From positions 186,001 to 250,000 of the forward strand of contig NZ_JAASQS010000003.1 in the NCBI RefSeq assembly GCF_011762045.1: a stretch of DNA of 64,000 nucleotides, read 5' to 3'. The position numbers and the translations under genes are program-made. The notes under the pieces are model-generated. The model did not search any database, was not told where the DNA came from, and worked only from the letters and a program-made list of their open reading frames with translations. Numbering within the stretch: the first letter of the stretch is position 1; the number at the start of each line of letters is the position of its first letter. This DNA comes from Rhizomicrobium electricum (GTDB taxonomy: Bacteria; Pseudomonadota; Alphaproteobacteria; Micropepsales; Micropepsaceae). Shown one piece after another: positions 41,446-51,612 of this stretch.

Positions 41446-43542
41446 TCAGGCTGCAGCGAACTCGTAGAGCACGAGGCTGGCCGGCGCGACCGCGATCGAC
41501 TTCGCGCCGGTCGCGAACGATCCTTCCACGATCACGACTTGCGGCGCCTTGCCGACGACGTTCTTGGCGTCGAGACCGGACGCCTTGAGCGTCCAGGTCC
41601 GGCCCTTCGGCGCAGCGCGGAAGCCGGTGAGATCGAGGTTCAGCGTGCTGGCCTGTTCGCTCGCGTTGACCACCGCCACGACCAGCGCCTTGCGATCCGC
41701 AGTAAGCGCGGCCGAAACGTCGACCGGCCACGTCGCGCTGCCGGTGTTGACCTTGGGCTGATCGCCGCCGACCGGATATTTCGGCGTCGGCACCGGAGAA
41801 TTGCCGCCGACCGCCACCGGGATCTTTCCGAAGTGCTTGATGTAGAGCTGGAACACCCGGCCCGACCCGCTGATTACGGACTTGGTGCGGTCGTAATCGA
41901 GCCACGACATACCCATGGTGTAGGCGGCCATGTCGATGAAGTCGGTGCGGCGGAAGAACTCGTGGAAGGTCCGCGCGATGGCGAGACAGCCTTTGTAATC
42001 CTGCCCGAAATGATAGGCCCACTCGTCGAAGAAGACCTTGACCTTGCCTTCGTTGAGCTTCGGGAAGCGCTTTTTATACTCTTCCCAGCAGTCGGCCATG
42101 GTGGCGACGCGATTGGCCGGCGCCTGCGCCCATTCGACGAGGCTTTGCTTGATGTCCTCGTTCTTGCCGGTGTCGATGTTGAAGTGCTTGTTTTCCGGCG
42201 GATAGGCGTGCGTCGCCAGGGCGTCGAACTTGCCCCACGAATTCTTCAGCATGCCGCCGCCCCAATCGCGCTCCGAACCGTAAGCAACGAGGCGGCTGCC
42301 GGAATCGATCATCATGCCCTGCCCGGTCGTCATCTCGTCGACGAAGCCGCCCGGCACCACGATGTACACGGTCGGATCGACCTTGCGGATCGCATCGGCA
42401 AACAGGTTGTGCTTGATCGAATACTGCTGCAGCGACATGTGGCCGAGCTGCCAGTGGCCGTACATCTCGTTGCCGACGTTCCAGTAATGGACCTTGTACG
42501 GATTGGGATGGCCGTTGGCCGCGCGCTTGGCGCCCCATTCGGTGGTGGCCGCACCGTTGACGTATTCGACCAGTTCGGCGCCCGAACGCGGCTCGCCGAA
42601 ACCGGTATTGATGCACCAATACGGCTCGACGCCGAGAATGTCCTGGCACATCTGGATCAGCTCATCGACGCCGACGTCGTTGGGCTGCGGGAAATTCCAC
42701 TGCGGATCGATGACCGGCGGACGCTTGTCGGGATCGCCGATCGTGTCTTTCCAGTCGTAGCCGGAAATGAAATTGCCGCCCGGCATACGCAGAATCTTGC
42801 AATCCATCTCTTTCATCAGGGCCATCGTGTCGGCCCGGAAGCCCTTGATGTTGTCCGCCGGCATCAGCGAAACGGCGCCGATCTTGAACGTGCCGGTACC
42901 CTTGCCGGTGATTTCGAGACGGCCTTCCTTCGTATCGGCCTTGCAGTCGAACTTGAGCGGAACCTTCGCCCATTCCGTGCCGGCCGCAACCTTGACGGTC
43001 TGCCGGTCGCCGGCGCCCTTGCCCCAGATCAGGGTGGCGGAGATTTCCGCGCCCGCATCCGCAGCGATCACGACGCGTCCGACATAGCCTTTCTTCGCCA
43101 GTGCCAGACCGGACTGGGCGATGCCGCGCGCGCTCTTGCCCGCCAGATGCACGACCGGGCTCTGCGCGCCGACATACGGTGCAGCTGTGTCCATGGTGAC
43201 GTCGGCATCGGGGCCGAGCGGAACCCACTTGTTGGGTTGGGGCATCATGCGGCGCATGCCGCCTTCCGGCTTGGGCTGCGGCTTGGAGTCGATCGGATAA
43301 TAGAACTTGCGGTCGTCCAGCACCTCGCTCCAGAAGCTGTAGTTGATGAGATTGCCGATGTGCTCGATGAAGCCGCCGTAGATGAAATCCGGAATTGCCG
43401 GAGCGATCTTTCCGGCATCCACGGTTGCGGCGATGACTTTTGCGGCCGCTGCATGTAGCGGCATGGCGCTTGCCAAACCCAGCGCCACCGAGCCCTGGAT
43501 CGCGCGTCGGCGCGAAATCTGATTGTTCTGTTTTTCCGACAT
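41446..43542 (-). CDS. GH51 alpha-L-arabinofuranosidase, long form
   Basis: This encodes 698 residues. A twin-arginine-type leader (SRRRAIQGSVALGLASAMPLHA, about 10-31) suggests export as a folded protein. The acid/base is Glu359 in YWNVGNEMYG, the nucleophile Glu507 in VFFDEWAY. A CBM4_9-like beta domain (about 110-230) is inserted ahead of the barrel, and a C-terminal beta domain ends the chain. It cleaves terminal arabinofuranose side chains. It differs clearly from the shorter GH51 at 55238, so the two probably split the work. AAGGAAACC precedes the ATG. Confidence 0.92.
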   Translation of the reverse strand: MSEKQNNQISRRRAIQGSVALGLASAMPLHAAAAKVIAATVDAGKIAPAIPDFIYGGFIEHIGNLINYSFWSEVLDDRKFYYPIDSKPQPKPEGGMRRMMPQPNKWVPLGPDADVTMDTAAPYVGAQSPVVHLAGKSARGIAQSGLALAKKGYVGRVVIAADAGAEISATLIWGKGAGDRQTVKVAAGTEWAKVPLKFDCKADTKEGRLEITGKGTGTFKIGAVSLMPADNIKGFRADTMALMKEMDCKILRMPGGNFISGYDWKDTIGDPDKRPPVIDPQWNFPQPNDVGVDELIQMCQDILGVEPYWCINTGFGEPRSGAELVEYVNGAATTEWGAKRAANGHPNPYKVHYWNVGNEMYGHWQLGHMSLQQYSIKHNLFADAIRKVDPTVYIVVPGGFVDEMTTGQGMMIDSGSRLVAYGSERDWGGGMLKNSWGKFDALATHAYPPENKHFNIDTGKNEDIKQSLVEWAQAPANRVATMADCWEEYKKRFPKLNEGKVKVFFDEWAYHFGQDYKGCLAIARTFHEFFRRTDFIDMAAYTMGMSWLDYDRTKSVISGSGRVFQLYIKHFGKIPVAVGGNSPVPTPKYPVGGDQPKVNTGSATWPVDVSAALTADRKALVVAVVNASEQASTLNLDLTGFRAAPKGRTWTLKASGLDAKNVVGKAPQVVIVEGSFATGAKSIAVAPASLVLYEFAAA

Positions 43543-43684
43543 TTTTGGTTTCCTTACCCTGGCAATCCGTTTGTTTCCGCCGTTCGGGTTGTTTGTGACC
43601 ACAGCGGATCGGCGGACATCAGACCCAATAGTCCGAGCTATTGGGAGTCATTTGTGCGGGCATCGCCCGCAAATTTCAGTGAAC

Positions 43685-43717
43685 AAAAAAAAGGACCGGT
43701 GGGGATACCACCGGTCC
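43685..43717 (-). terminator. Intrinsic terminator after TonB receptor 1 of the glycan locus
   Basis: On the minus strand GGACCGGTGG-N5-CCACCGGTCC is followed by eight T. It is a strong terminator, 21 bp after the receptor stop; GH51 and GH31 downstream thus need a promoter of their own in 43543-43684. Confidence 0.92.
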
Positions 43718-43738
43718 AGAGAGCATGAAGGGAGAGGA

Positions 43739-46700
43739 TTACAGCTTGAAATGCACACCGGCCGTGAAGCTACGGCCAATGTCGACCACGTCGAGGACCT
43801 GATCGCTGAACCGGCCACGCGTGCTGTAGCCGAAGTTCATGAGGTTGCTGGCCTCGAAGTACACATTGATGTTGTCCGTGATGTCGTAGCTGGTGCTGGC
43901 GTCGAGTGTCCAACCACCATTCACGAACACAGGTTCCGCACCATACTGCGTGCCGGAGCTCTGGCCCTGGCCGAAGTTGTTGAGGTACGTGTCACGCCAG
44001 TTGGCGGCAAAGCGAACCTGGAAGCCGTCCTTGTCATAGAAGGCAACGAAGTTCGCCGAGTCGGCCAGACCGGTGATGGCAAACGCATTGGTCGTCAGGT
44101 TGTTCGGGTTATACGGCTTGTCGGACTGCACGATCGTGCCGTTCAACTGGTAGCCGAAGCCCGAGTCGCCAAACATGTGCTGCCACGCCAATTCCATACC
44201 ATAAACGTTGGCCGTCGGCCCGTTGATGTTCTGGCTGAGCGTGAACTTGGCATAGGTCTGGGTCTGCGGATCGATGACAAGCTGGTTGCCGTTCGTCCCG
44301 TCGAGAACCAGCGTGGAAGCGCCGCCGACCACGAAGTTGCTGATGCTCTTGAAGAAGACGTTACCCGCCAAATAGGAGTTCGGCGCGTAGTACCATTCAA
44401 CCGCCAAGTCGGCGTTGTCGGCCAGGAACGGCAGTTCCTGCGGGTTGCCGCCGGAGACGCCCAGCGCGCCCTTACGACCACCCCAGTTCGAGCGGTTCGG
44501 CTTGAGGTCGCCCAGGTTCGGACGAGTGAGGGTGCGCGAAAGGTCGGCGCGCACATGCAGATCGTCGGTGACCTGGAGGTTCAAGTCGAGGTTCGGCAGC
44601 AGATATTGATAGGTGTTCTTCTGCGAGGTCTGTTGCGACGGAGCGAAGTCATACGAATACGCCGTTTCGTCGCCAGGGACGATGTGCAGGCCAGTCAGAG
44701 GCTGGTCGAGACCCATCGTATTGACGTTGGTGTATTCGTAACGAACGCCCGCACCGATCTTCAGAGGCATACCAGCGAACTTCGTCTCGGTCTGCAACGT
44801 CGCGTAGAACGAGAACGTATCTTCGTTGATCTGCTGGAACGAACCGGCGCTGAAGGAGTTGATGCCCTCAGGGCTCATGCCGGTATACGGGAACTTCGTG
44901 AAGTTGCAGCAGCCGTAGTTGAAGCCGGGAAGATGCGTCGAGTTACCGGCGCTATCGAACGGCTTGCCGAGGCTGTTGAGGTAATCCCACACTTCAGACT
45001 GATAGAACCGGATGAGGTTCGGGATCTTGTTGGACGAATCCCAGCCCGGCATGGCCGGCAGATTGACCTTGCCGTGGAACAGGTTGGTCGGCAGCGCAAC
45101 GCCGGTCGGATTGTTCGAATCCGGACCATAGCCCGACCACATCTGCCAACGGTTGCTTTCCCACGGACCCCAATAGTTGGTGTGATAATGGTCCGTGATG
45201 TAGTTGCCGCCGAATTTCGCGCTGAAGCCGTCTTCTTTCCATTGCAGTTCGGCGCGGACCTGGTTGACGGCATTGCGGTTACGCGAGGCCGACGTGGTGT
45301 CGACGTGCGTGCCCATCAGAGTGACGTCGTCAAAACGGGAAATGTCGCCGTTCGGGCCGAGACCCTTGTAGTACGGCAGCGAGTGTCCACCCGGCTGAAT
45401 GACTTCGAACGTCGTGCCATTGGTACCGCCAGCCGACGACGGGCCATAACCGATGTTCTCGCTCAGGCCGCTCCAGTGGTTGTCCGGGTTGAGCGACGAC
45501 TGGGCCAAGTCATAGTCCAGCATGAGGGACAGCTTGTCGCTGACTTCATACTTGACGTTGATGCCGAGGTCGTAGGTCTGCTGGATACCGAGGTTGACGT
45601 TGTCGTCGAAGTCGGTCGGCGCAGCGCGCGTGAAGTCGACGACCGTGCCGTTCTTCGACGTCTTGACGTTGCGCATTTCATCGCCGTTGTTCCAGATCGC
45701 AAATGCAAACTGGTTCTCGTTGATGGAATCGCGCGAATAGTTGCCGTCGACAGTGATCAGCAGCTTTTCGGTCGGCTGGAACTGCAGGGCGATGCGGGCG
45801 TTCTTCCGCTCTTCCTGGATCTGGTTGTAGTTGTAGGCCAAGTCCTGGGTGAACCAGATCGGCGTGGAAAGATCCTTGCCGGCCTGGAACGCAGCGTTAT
45901 CGGCATCCGACTGCTGCTTCGCTGTAGGCGTGGCGACCAGATCCATGATGACCGCACCGGTTTGCGGATCATGAGCAGAGTAAGGCTTACCGGTGGCGGG
46001 ATTGATGACCGTGGTATGTGTCACGGGATCGATATAGTCCCGCGCCGCATACACAGGCACGTTATGCGGGCACGCCGGTCCGCCAGCGCGCTGGCAGGGA
46101 TTGATGTGCTGGCCGATCCAGCCCCAGTTACCGACCTGGAACTGCGTGGTGGCGATCTTCGTATAGGCGCCGGCGACGAGAATGCCGACCTTGCCGCCGA
46201 AGAAGGTGTCGCTGAACAGGAAGTTGCCGTTCGGCGTCATGCGGCCGTCATTCGGACGGTACTTGGCGGAGATCGCCGCCGTCAGGGTCAGGCCGGGCTT
46301 GTCGAACGGATTCGGATACTTGACGTTGATCGTGGCGCCGATGGCGCCCGCCGACAGCGTCGCATCCGGCGACTTGTAGACTTCGAGGGCCTGGACCATA
46401 TCGGCCGACAGACCGCTGAAGTCGAAGGCGCGGCCGCCAACGCCCGACGGAATCTTGCGGCCGTTGAACAGGGTTTCGTTGAACGACGGGCCCATGCCGC
46501 GGACGGTGATCTGTGTCGCTTCACCGGTCGTCGTGGCTGCCATCATCGAGGCGCGCGTGATGGTCACGCCAGGAATACGCTGCAGAGCGGCGGCGAGGTT
46601 CGCATCCGGGAACTTGCCGATGTCTTCCATCGAAATGGCGTCGACCAGGCCCTGTGAATCGCGCTTGATGTCCAAGCTGCGCTGCAACGAACCGCGGATA

Positions 46701-46822
46701 CCGGTGACGACCACCGTTTCCATCGATTGCGTGTCTTGCGCAAGCGACGGCACTGCGAACGCGGCCAAGCCAACGCCGCCCAGCAATGCCGCACGCAAGC
46801 CGGAACTGAGTTTAGAATTCAT
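43739..46822 (-). CDS. TonB-dependent receptor, Xanthomonas/Caulobacter type
   Basis: This encodes 1027 residues. A signal peptide (1-29, ending PSLAQ) is followed by the TonB-box-like ETVVVTGIRGSLQRSLDIKR and VDAISMEDIGKFPDANLAAALQRIPGV, the strict signature of the TonB-Xanth-Caul group that imports plant-derived oligosaccharides. The barrel ends RSFTAGVHFKL. There is no STN domain, so it is a plain transporter. GGGAGGG precedes the ATG at 46822. It presumably brings arabinose- or xylose-containing oligosaccharides into the periplasm for the neighbouring enzymes. Confidence 0.93.
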   Translation of the reverse strand: MNSKLSSGLRAALLGGVGLAAFAVPSLAQDTQSMETVVVTGIRGSLQRSLDIKRDSQGLVDAISMEDIGKFPDANLAAALQRIPGVTITRASMMAATTTGEATQITVRGMGPSFNETLFNGRKIPSGVGGRAFDFSGLSADMVQALEVYKSPDATLSAGAIGATINVKYPNPFDKPGLTLTAAISAKYRPNDGRMTPNGNFLFSDTFFGGKVGILVAGAYTKIATTQFQVGNWGWIGQHINPCQRAGGPACPHNVPVYAARDYIDPVTHTTVINPATGKPYSAHDPQTGAVIMDLVATPTAKQQSDADNAAFQAGKDLSTPIWFTQDLAYNYNQIQEERKNARIALQFQPTEKLLITVDGNYSRDSINENQFAFAIWNNGDEMRNVKTSKNGTVVDFTRAAPTDFDDNVNLGIQQTYDLGINVKYEVSDKLSLMLDYDLAQSSLNPDNHWSGLSENIGYGPSSAGGTNGTTFEVIQPGGHSLPYYKGLGPNGDISRFDDVTLMGTHVDTTSASRNRNAVNQVRAELQWKEDGFSAKFGGNYITDHYHTNYWGPWESNRWQMWSGYGPDSNNPTGVALPTNLFHGKVNLPAMPGWDSSNKIPNLIRFYQSEVWDYLNSLGKPFDSAGNSTHLPGFNYGCCNFTKFPYTGMSPEGINSFSAGSFQQINEDTFSFYATLQTETKFAGMPLKIGAGVRYEYTNVNTMGLDQPLTGLHIVPGDETAYSYDFAPSQQTSQKNTYQYLLPNLDLNLQVTDDLHVRADLSRTLTRPNLGDLKPNRSNWGGRKGALGVSGGNPQELPFLADNADLAVEWYYAPNSYLAGNVFFKSISNFVVGGASTLVLDGTNGNQLVIDPQTQTYAKFTLSQNINGPTANVYGMELAWQHMFGDSGFGYQLNGTIVQSDKPYNPNNLTTNAFAITGLADSANFVAFYDKDGFQVRFAANWRDTYLNNFGQGQSSGTQYGAEPVFVNGGWTLDASTSYDITDNINVYFEASNLMNFGYSTRGRFSDQVLDVVDIGRSFTAGVHFKL

Positions 46823-47388
46823 ACCAAATCCCTCCCTTAGTGGTTTGTGATTGTCGGGCCGCTCGAGTGCAGCGCCGTCAGGGCGCCGTCGACGCTGGAT
46901 TTCGCGCCTGGAACGCACGGTCATCGGGCCATCGGACATGTGGCCAACCCCCGAAGTGTCCGTCGCCAGAAACGATCCGGCGGCGAAACGGCCAGACATC
47001 GGGGATAAACCTGCCGGCGTGTTTTCGAATGTTTCGGCAAATCAAGCCCCCGAAAGCAGCCCTACCGCTCAATAGGTAACGCTACCTTCCAGAACGATAT
47101 GTAGGAGGCTTTTCGAAGTCTATTGGTCAAATGCCTGTCTTTGCTTGCACATCACTTTTTAAATCAGACATTACCATCAAAGCTACACACATGAATTCTA
47201 GAGAAAATTGTCTGTGTTGCGGTTATGCAACAATATAGATTCCCAATACTCAGGCAATTATATAGACGTTTCAGGCGCCCACTTGCCCACATGCAAAAGA
47301 CACAATTCGGCATTTTTCTGCCGCAATGCTGACATGCGTCTGCCGCCCCCCGGTTCGGGGGAGCAGATACGCGGCCCGCAGGCCTTGT
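46823..47388. other. Non-coding region between the two glycan TonB receptor genes
   Basis: This 566-base region is AT-richer than its surroundings around 47100-47280 and holds the promoter of receptor 1. It includes the dyad at 47075-47086 and a hairpin CCCCC-GGTT-CGGGG near 47346-47360 that may end the receptor 2 transcript. No gene is seen. Confidence 0.55.
47075..47086. promoter_or_regulatory. LacI-family-type operator upstream of receptor 1
   Basis: GGTAACGCTACC is a near-perfect dyad (GGTA/TACC with central ACGC) with the central CG typical of LacI-family sugar repressors. It lies 253 bp before the receptor start. No LacI-type gene is in this window. Confidence 0.45.
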
Positions 47389-50300
47389 TTAGAGTTTGTA
47401 GTGAAGACCAACCGTGAAACGGCGGCCGTAAGCGGCGACGTTGAGCACCTGCTCGGAGAATCGCCCCCGCGTGCTGTAGGTCGCGTTGAGCAGGTTCATG
47501 CCCTCCGCGTAGACCGTGAGATCGCGCGAAAGCGCCAAGCCCATGTTCAGCGTCATGTCCCAGGCCGTATCGACGATGACGGGCTCGGCCCCGAACGCCG
47601 AGTTCGGCTGCATCTGGCCGAAATGCTCAAGGAAGCTGTCGTGCCAGTTGGCGGAAAGGCGGATCTGAAAGCCGTCCTTGTCGTAGAAGGCCACCATGTT
47701 CGCGGAATCGGCCAAGCCCGTGACCGCGAAGTTGCTGGTCGAAATGTCCTTGGGATTGTACGGCCGGTCGGTCCCGACCAGCGTAGCGTTCAACTGGAAC
47801 CCGAAGCCGCTGTCGTCCAGCACCTGCTGGACCGCGAATTCGACCCCATAGACGTTGGCGGACGGCCCGTTGATGTAGGACGAAACGCGAAATTGGGCGA
47901 GACGCCCGGTCGTCGGGTCGTCGACGCCGTTGATCGCGCGCTCGACGGTGGTCGCAATCACGAAGTTGGAGACGTTCTTGAAGAATGCGTCGACCGAAAC
48001 GTAGGAATTCGGTGCGTTGTACCATTCCCCCGTAACGTCGAAATTGTTCGATACGTAGGGCTTCAGATTGGGATTCTGACCGGTCGCCACCAGCGAGCCG
48101 ACCCGCTCCGAGGAAGACAGCGTGGTGGCGGGGCTGATGCTGCTCAGCGGCGGCCGCGTCAGCGTGCGCGAGGCATTCAGCCGGATTTGCACTTCGGCCG
48201 TCGGACGCATCGTCAGATCGATGTTGGGAAGAAGGTAGACGTATTCGCGCTTGGCACCGACCGGTATCACCGGACCATAGGTGGTCAGGAAAGCCGTATG
48301 GTCGGCCGGCATCACCGATAATGAGGTCGGCAGCCGCTCGCGCCCCTCGGAATACAGCTCCGTCCGCTCCAAGCGCAGACCCGCGTGATAGGTGAACGGA
48401 ACGCCGCCGACCGCCGCATCGCCGGTAACCGTGACGTAGCCGGACAGCGTGTCTTCGAAAATGCGCTGATAACTTGCCGGGTTGCTGACGGCTTCGAACT
48501 TGCCGTGGAACGGAGGGTCGCAGCAGCCCCAATTGAACCCCGGAATGGTGGTGGGCGTGACCGGATCACCAAGCCTTTCGAGATAATCGAAGACGGCACG
48601 CGGATCGAATTTCAGAATCCGCGGCGGCAGACGATTGTTGCCAGACCAGCCGGGCAGGAAATTCGCCGTGCTGAAGTTCGAGCCGAACAATTCGCCCGGC
48701 AGATGGACGCCCGCCGGCAGGCCCGCATTGGGACCGGACACATAGTAATTGTGCGAATCCGGCCCATAACCGGCGTACGCCTGCCAGACGTTGTTGCCGA
48801 AGTCGTCGTAGTTTTCCAAGCGCATATGGTTGGCGAGGTAATGAATGCCGGTCGAAACAGCGACGCCCTCGCCTTCCCACTTCGCTTCGAACCGGAACTG
48901 CCCCACGGAATTGCGATTTCTCGGCTTGTTCACCACCATCACGTGGGACCCCATGATCGCGGGATCGATGAACCGGCTGGGATCGTCGTTGGGACCGTAG
49001 GAGGTATAGTACGGAAGAACATGACCGCCGGTCGCCGAAACGGCGATACCCATGACGGTCCCGTTGATCGGCGACACCGCGCAATCCTGGGCGCAGGACG
49101 GCCCATATCCCACATCCGCGGAATACGCACCCTGCCGCTCGCCGGGGTTCTGCGCCGATAACGCCAGATCGCCGTCCGCCTCGAGGGTCCAATGCGAATT
49201 GATCTCCCACCGTGCGTTGATGCCGAAGTCGTAGCTCTGCTGCACGGTCTCGTTGACCTGCGAATTGAAATCCGTCGGCGTATTGGTGCGCGTGAAGTCG
49301 ACGATCGTGCCGTTCTGGCTCGTCTTCACGTTGCGCAATTCGGCGGCGTTGTTCCAAATCGCCACGGCGTATTGCCATTGCTTGAGATCGTTGCGGGCGA
49401 AATCGGCGTTCATGGTCAGCAGAACCGAATTCGACGGCGTCCATTGCACCGCAACGCGCCCGTTTTCGCGCACCGCCCAGTTGTCGATCTTATACACACC
49501 GTAATCTTGGATGAACCACACGGGGCGAGTGGTGTCGGGTGTCAAGCGGGCTCCGCACGTGCCTCCGCCGGCGAACTGGCAGGCATCTAGGTACACGCCC
49601 TCCCATCCCCAGACGGCCACTTCATTGGTGCGGTTCGAGATCTCGTTGTAGGTCGCAGCGACCAGAACGCCCAGCCGGTCGTGCGCGAACGTATCGCTGA
49701 ACAACACCATGCCGTTGGGCGTGAACCTTCCCGCCTCCGGCGAGTAGGTCGTCGATACCGACGCGGCCGTGCGCAGCCCCGTCCGATCGAACGGCATGGG
49801 GTTCTTGATATTGATGATCGCGCCGATGGCGCCTGCGGTCAGCGAAGCATCCGGCGATTTGTGAACATCGACTTCCTGGACCATATCGCCGGCCAGGAGA
49901 CTGAAGTCGAACGAACGCGTTCCGATGCTGGAGCCGATGTTCCGACCGTCGATCAGAACCACGTTGAAGGTCGGCCCGAAGCCGCGCACGGTGACCTCGG
50001 TGGGATCGCCCATCGAGGTATCGATGCCGACCATGCCGATGATGCGGCGGTTCACGTTGACGCCCGGAATCCGCATGATCGCGGCGGCCAGGTTCGACTC
50101 GGGAAATTTGCCGATCGTCTCGTTGGTGATGACATCGACCAGCCCGAGGGCGTCGCGTTTGACGTCGAGGTCCCGCTGCCACGATTCCCGGATGCCCGTA
50201 ATCGTGATGATTTCCCCTTCGAACCATTCCGGAGCGATCTTCTCGGCGGGCTTGGGCGCCGCTTGCGCGACCGCGGGTTTGGCCCTGACGATCAATCCGG

Positions 50301-50595
50301 TCTTGTCCCACACCGCCTCGAGGTCCGTGCCCGCGATCAGGCGCCGGACGGCCTCTTGCGCCGTCAATACGCCGTCGAGCGCCGGTGCGCGGACGTTGGG
50401 AATATCGCCGGGCGAAAACAGGATGTTTGTTTTCGTGACGCGGGCAACCTCGTTGAGGGAGCGCGAAAGCGGCTGCTCGGGGATGTGAAAGGCAAGCGGA
50501 TCAGCCAGTCCGGCGCGAAAAGCGACGATCCCGAAAAGGACCGCTGCCAGCCAAAACCGCCGTGTTCCTGCTATCGACTTTGCCGCCCCTCTCAC
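47389..50595 (-). CDS. TonB-dependent transducer with STN signalling domain
   Basis: This encodes 1068 residues. After the signal peptide (1-31), an STN domain (about 34-108: FHIPEQPLSRSLNEVARVT...LDGVLTAQEAVRRLIAGTDLEAV) precedes the TonB box and plug (GIRESWQRDLDVKRDALGLVDVITNETIGKFPESNLAAAIMRIPGV) and a barrel ending RFTVGLHYKL. STN domains contact FecR-type anti-sigma factors, encoded just upstream. It is the likely sensor and importer of the locus glycan and a FecA-like partner of the sigma/FecR pair. It is a homologue of receptor 1 but with signalling. Confidence 0.93.
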   Translation of the reverse strand: MRGAAKSIAGTRRFWLAAVLFGIVAFRAGLADPLAFHIPEQPLSRSLNEVARVTKTNILFSPGDIPNVRAPALDGVLTAQEAVRRLIAGTDLEAVWDKTGLIVRAKPAVAQAAPKPAEKIAPEWFEGEIITITGIRESWQRDLDVKRDALGLVDVITNETIGKFPESNLAAAIMRIPGVNVNRRIIGMVGIDTSMGDPTEVTVRGFGPTFNVVLIDGRNIGSSIGTRSFDFSLLAGDMVQEVDVHKSPDASLTAGAIGAIINIKNPMPFDRTGLRTAASVSTTYSPEAGRFTPNGMVLFSDTFAHDRLGVLVAATYNEISNRTNEVAVWGWEGVYLDACQFAGGGTCGARLTPDTTRPVWFIQDYGVYKIDNWAVRENGRVAVQWTPSNSVLLTMNADFARNDLKQWQYAVAIWNNAAELRNVKTSQNGTIVDFTRTNTPTDFNSQVNETVQQSYDFGINARWEINSHWTLEADGDLALSAQNPGERQGAYSADVGYGPSCAQDCAVSPINGTVMGIAVSATGGHVLPYYTSYGPNDDPSRFIDPAIMGSHVMVVNKPRNRNSVGQFRFEAKWEGEGVAVSTGIHYLANHMRLENYDDFGNNVWQAYAGYGPDSHNYYVSGPNAGLPAGVHLPGELFGSNFSTANFLPGWSGNNRLPPRILKFDPRAVFDYLERLGDPVTPTTIPGFNWGCCDPPFHGKFEAVSNPASYQRIFEDTLSGYVTVTGDAAVGGVPFTYHAGLRLERTELYSEGRERLPTSLSVMPADHTAFLTTYGPVIPVGAKREYVYLLPNIDLTMRPTAEVQIRLNASRTLTRPPLSSISPATTLSSSERVGSLVATGQNPNLKPYVSNNFDVTGEWYNAPNSYVSVDAFFKNVSNFVIATTVERAINGVDDPTTGRLAQFRVSSYINGPSANVYGVEFAVQQVLDDSGFGFQLNATLVGTDRPYNPKDISTSNFAVTGLADSANMVAFYDKDGFQIRLSANWHDSFLEHFGQMQPNSAFGAEPVIVDTAWDMTLNMGLALSRDLTVYAEGMNLLNATYSTRGRFSEQVLNVAAYGRRFTVGLHYKL

Positions 50596-50651
50596 GCGAC
50601 CAGCCCCCTGCGATTGTTATTTTCCGGGTCGCTTATCCAAGCCGTTCGCTC

Positions 50652-51611
50652 TCATCCCTTTCGTTCGCGCGAAGGAACTTTCGTGAATTGGACCCGGTTG
50701 GACTCGACGTTCACGGAAACCGGCAAAAGCTTCGTGACCATCTGGGCAAATGCGACGTTGTCGCCGACCTGGAAGACGCCGCTGATCCGCAAAGGCGCGG
50801 CCGCAGGGTCCGTATCGATCTTGACGACGGAATAGCGATTGAGTTCTTTCGCCGCTTCGGCGAGCGTGACGTTTTCGAACACGATCTGGCCGGTCTGCCA
50901 AGCCAGTGTGCGCGTCAGATCGGGCCGATCGAGATGCATGCCCGACCGGTGCATCACCAGCCGCTCACCGGGCTTCAGGACACACGGTTTTTCGGCCGGA
51001 AGATGCCCGCCAGTGACGGACGCCGATCCTCGGATGAGAACCACGGTCACGTCTTCGCCGTCGCGCGCCACATCGAGCGTCGTGCGCCCGGCAACGATCT
51101 TCGCACCGGCGGCATCGACCACGAACGGCCGCTTGTCGTTGGCTACGACATCGAAATTGCAGCGGCCGCACTCGAGTTCGACAAGTCGCGTGCCCCCGTC
51201 ATAGGCCATGCGCAAACGGGTAGAGGTATCGAGAAACGCCTGCGTGCCGTCGGCAAGGACGACGTGATGCTGTTCGCCGATCCCGGTTTCGTAGACAGCC
51301 GCTTCCGCACTGCCCCGGATCATCAATCCGACGCTCGCTGCGGCCATGGCGGCACCGCCCGCCATCATCCATTGCCGTCTCGAAACAAGCTTGGGCACCG
51401 GGGGGGCTTCGACCGGACGGCGGCGTGCGCGGCCCAACGTCTCCCATACATCCGTCAGCATCTCGAACGCGGCGACATTCGCCGGATTTTCGGCAAGCCA
51501 ATCGCGGAACGCTTTTTCGTCGGCGGCCGTCTTGGTGTCCGCCCGCAGGCGGGCGAGCCACACGGCGGCTTCGGCTTGAGCTTCTTCAGGCGACTTCACA
51601 GCGGCAGACAT
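50652..51611 (-). CDS. FecR-family anti-sigma / sigma-regulator
   Basis: This encodes 319 residues. The N-terminal cytoplasmic DUF4880-like part (EAAVWLARLRAD...FRDWLAENPANVAAFEMLTDVW) binds the sigma factor, a single membrane helix spans about 81-99, and the periplasmic FecR domain (GEQHHVVLADGTQAFLDTSTRLRM, and a C-terminal STN-like module) reads the transducer. The stop lies 56 bp before the transducer gene and the start two bases after the sigma stop, so sigma, FecR and transducer form one operon. Confidence 0.92.
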   Translation of the reverse strand: MSAAVKSPEEAQAEAAVWLARLRADTKTAADEKAFRDWLAENPANVAAFEMLTDVWETLGRARRRPVEAPPVPKLVSRRQWMMAGGAAMAAASVGLMIRGSAEAAVYETGIGEQHHVVLADGTQAFLDTSTRLRMAYDGGTRLVELECGRCNFDVVANDKRPFVVDAAGAKIVAGRTTLDVARDGEDVTVVLIRGSASVTGGHLPAEKPCVLKPGERLVMHRSGMHLDRPDLTRTLAWQTGQIVFENVTLAEAAKELNRYSVVKIDTDPAAAPLRISGVFQVGDNVAFAQMVTKLLPVSVNVESNRVQFTKVPSRERKG

Positions 51612-51612
51612 T

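Noticed and set aside
43523..46657. Very long open frame of about 1,044 codons on the plus strand opposite TonB receptor 1
   Set aside because: It is a frame mirrored by GC-rich coding on the minus strand. It lacks a signal peptide, domains or a ribosome site, while the minus-strand receptor has all of these.
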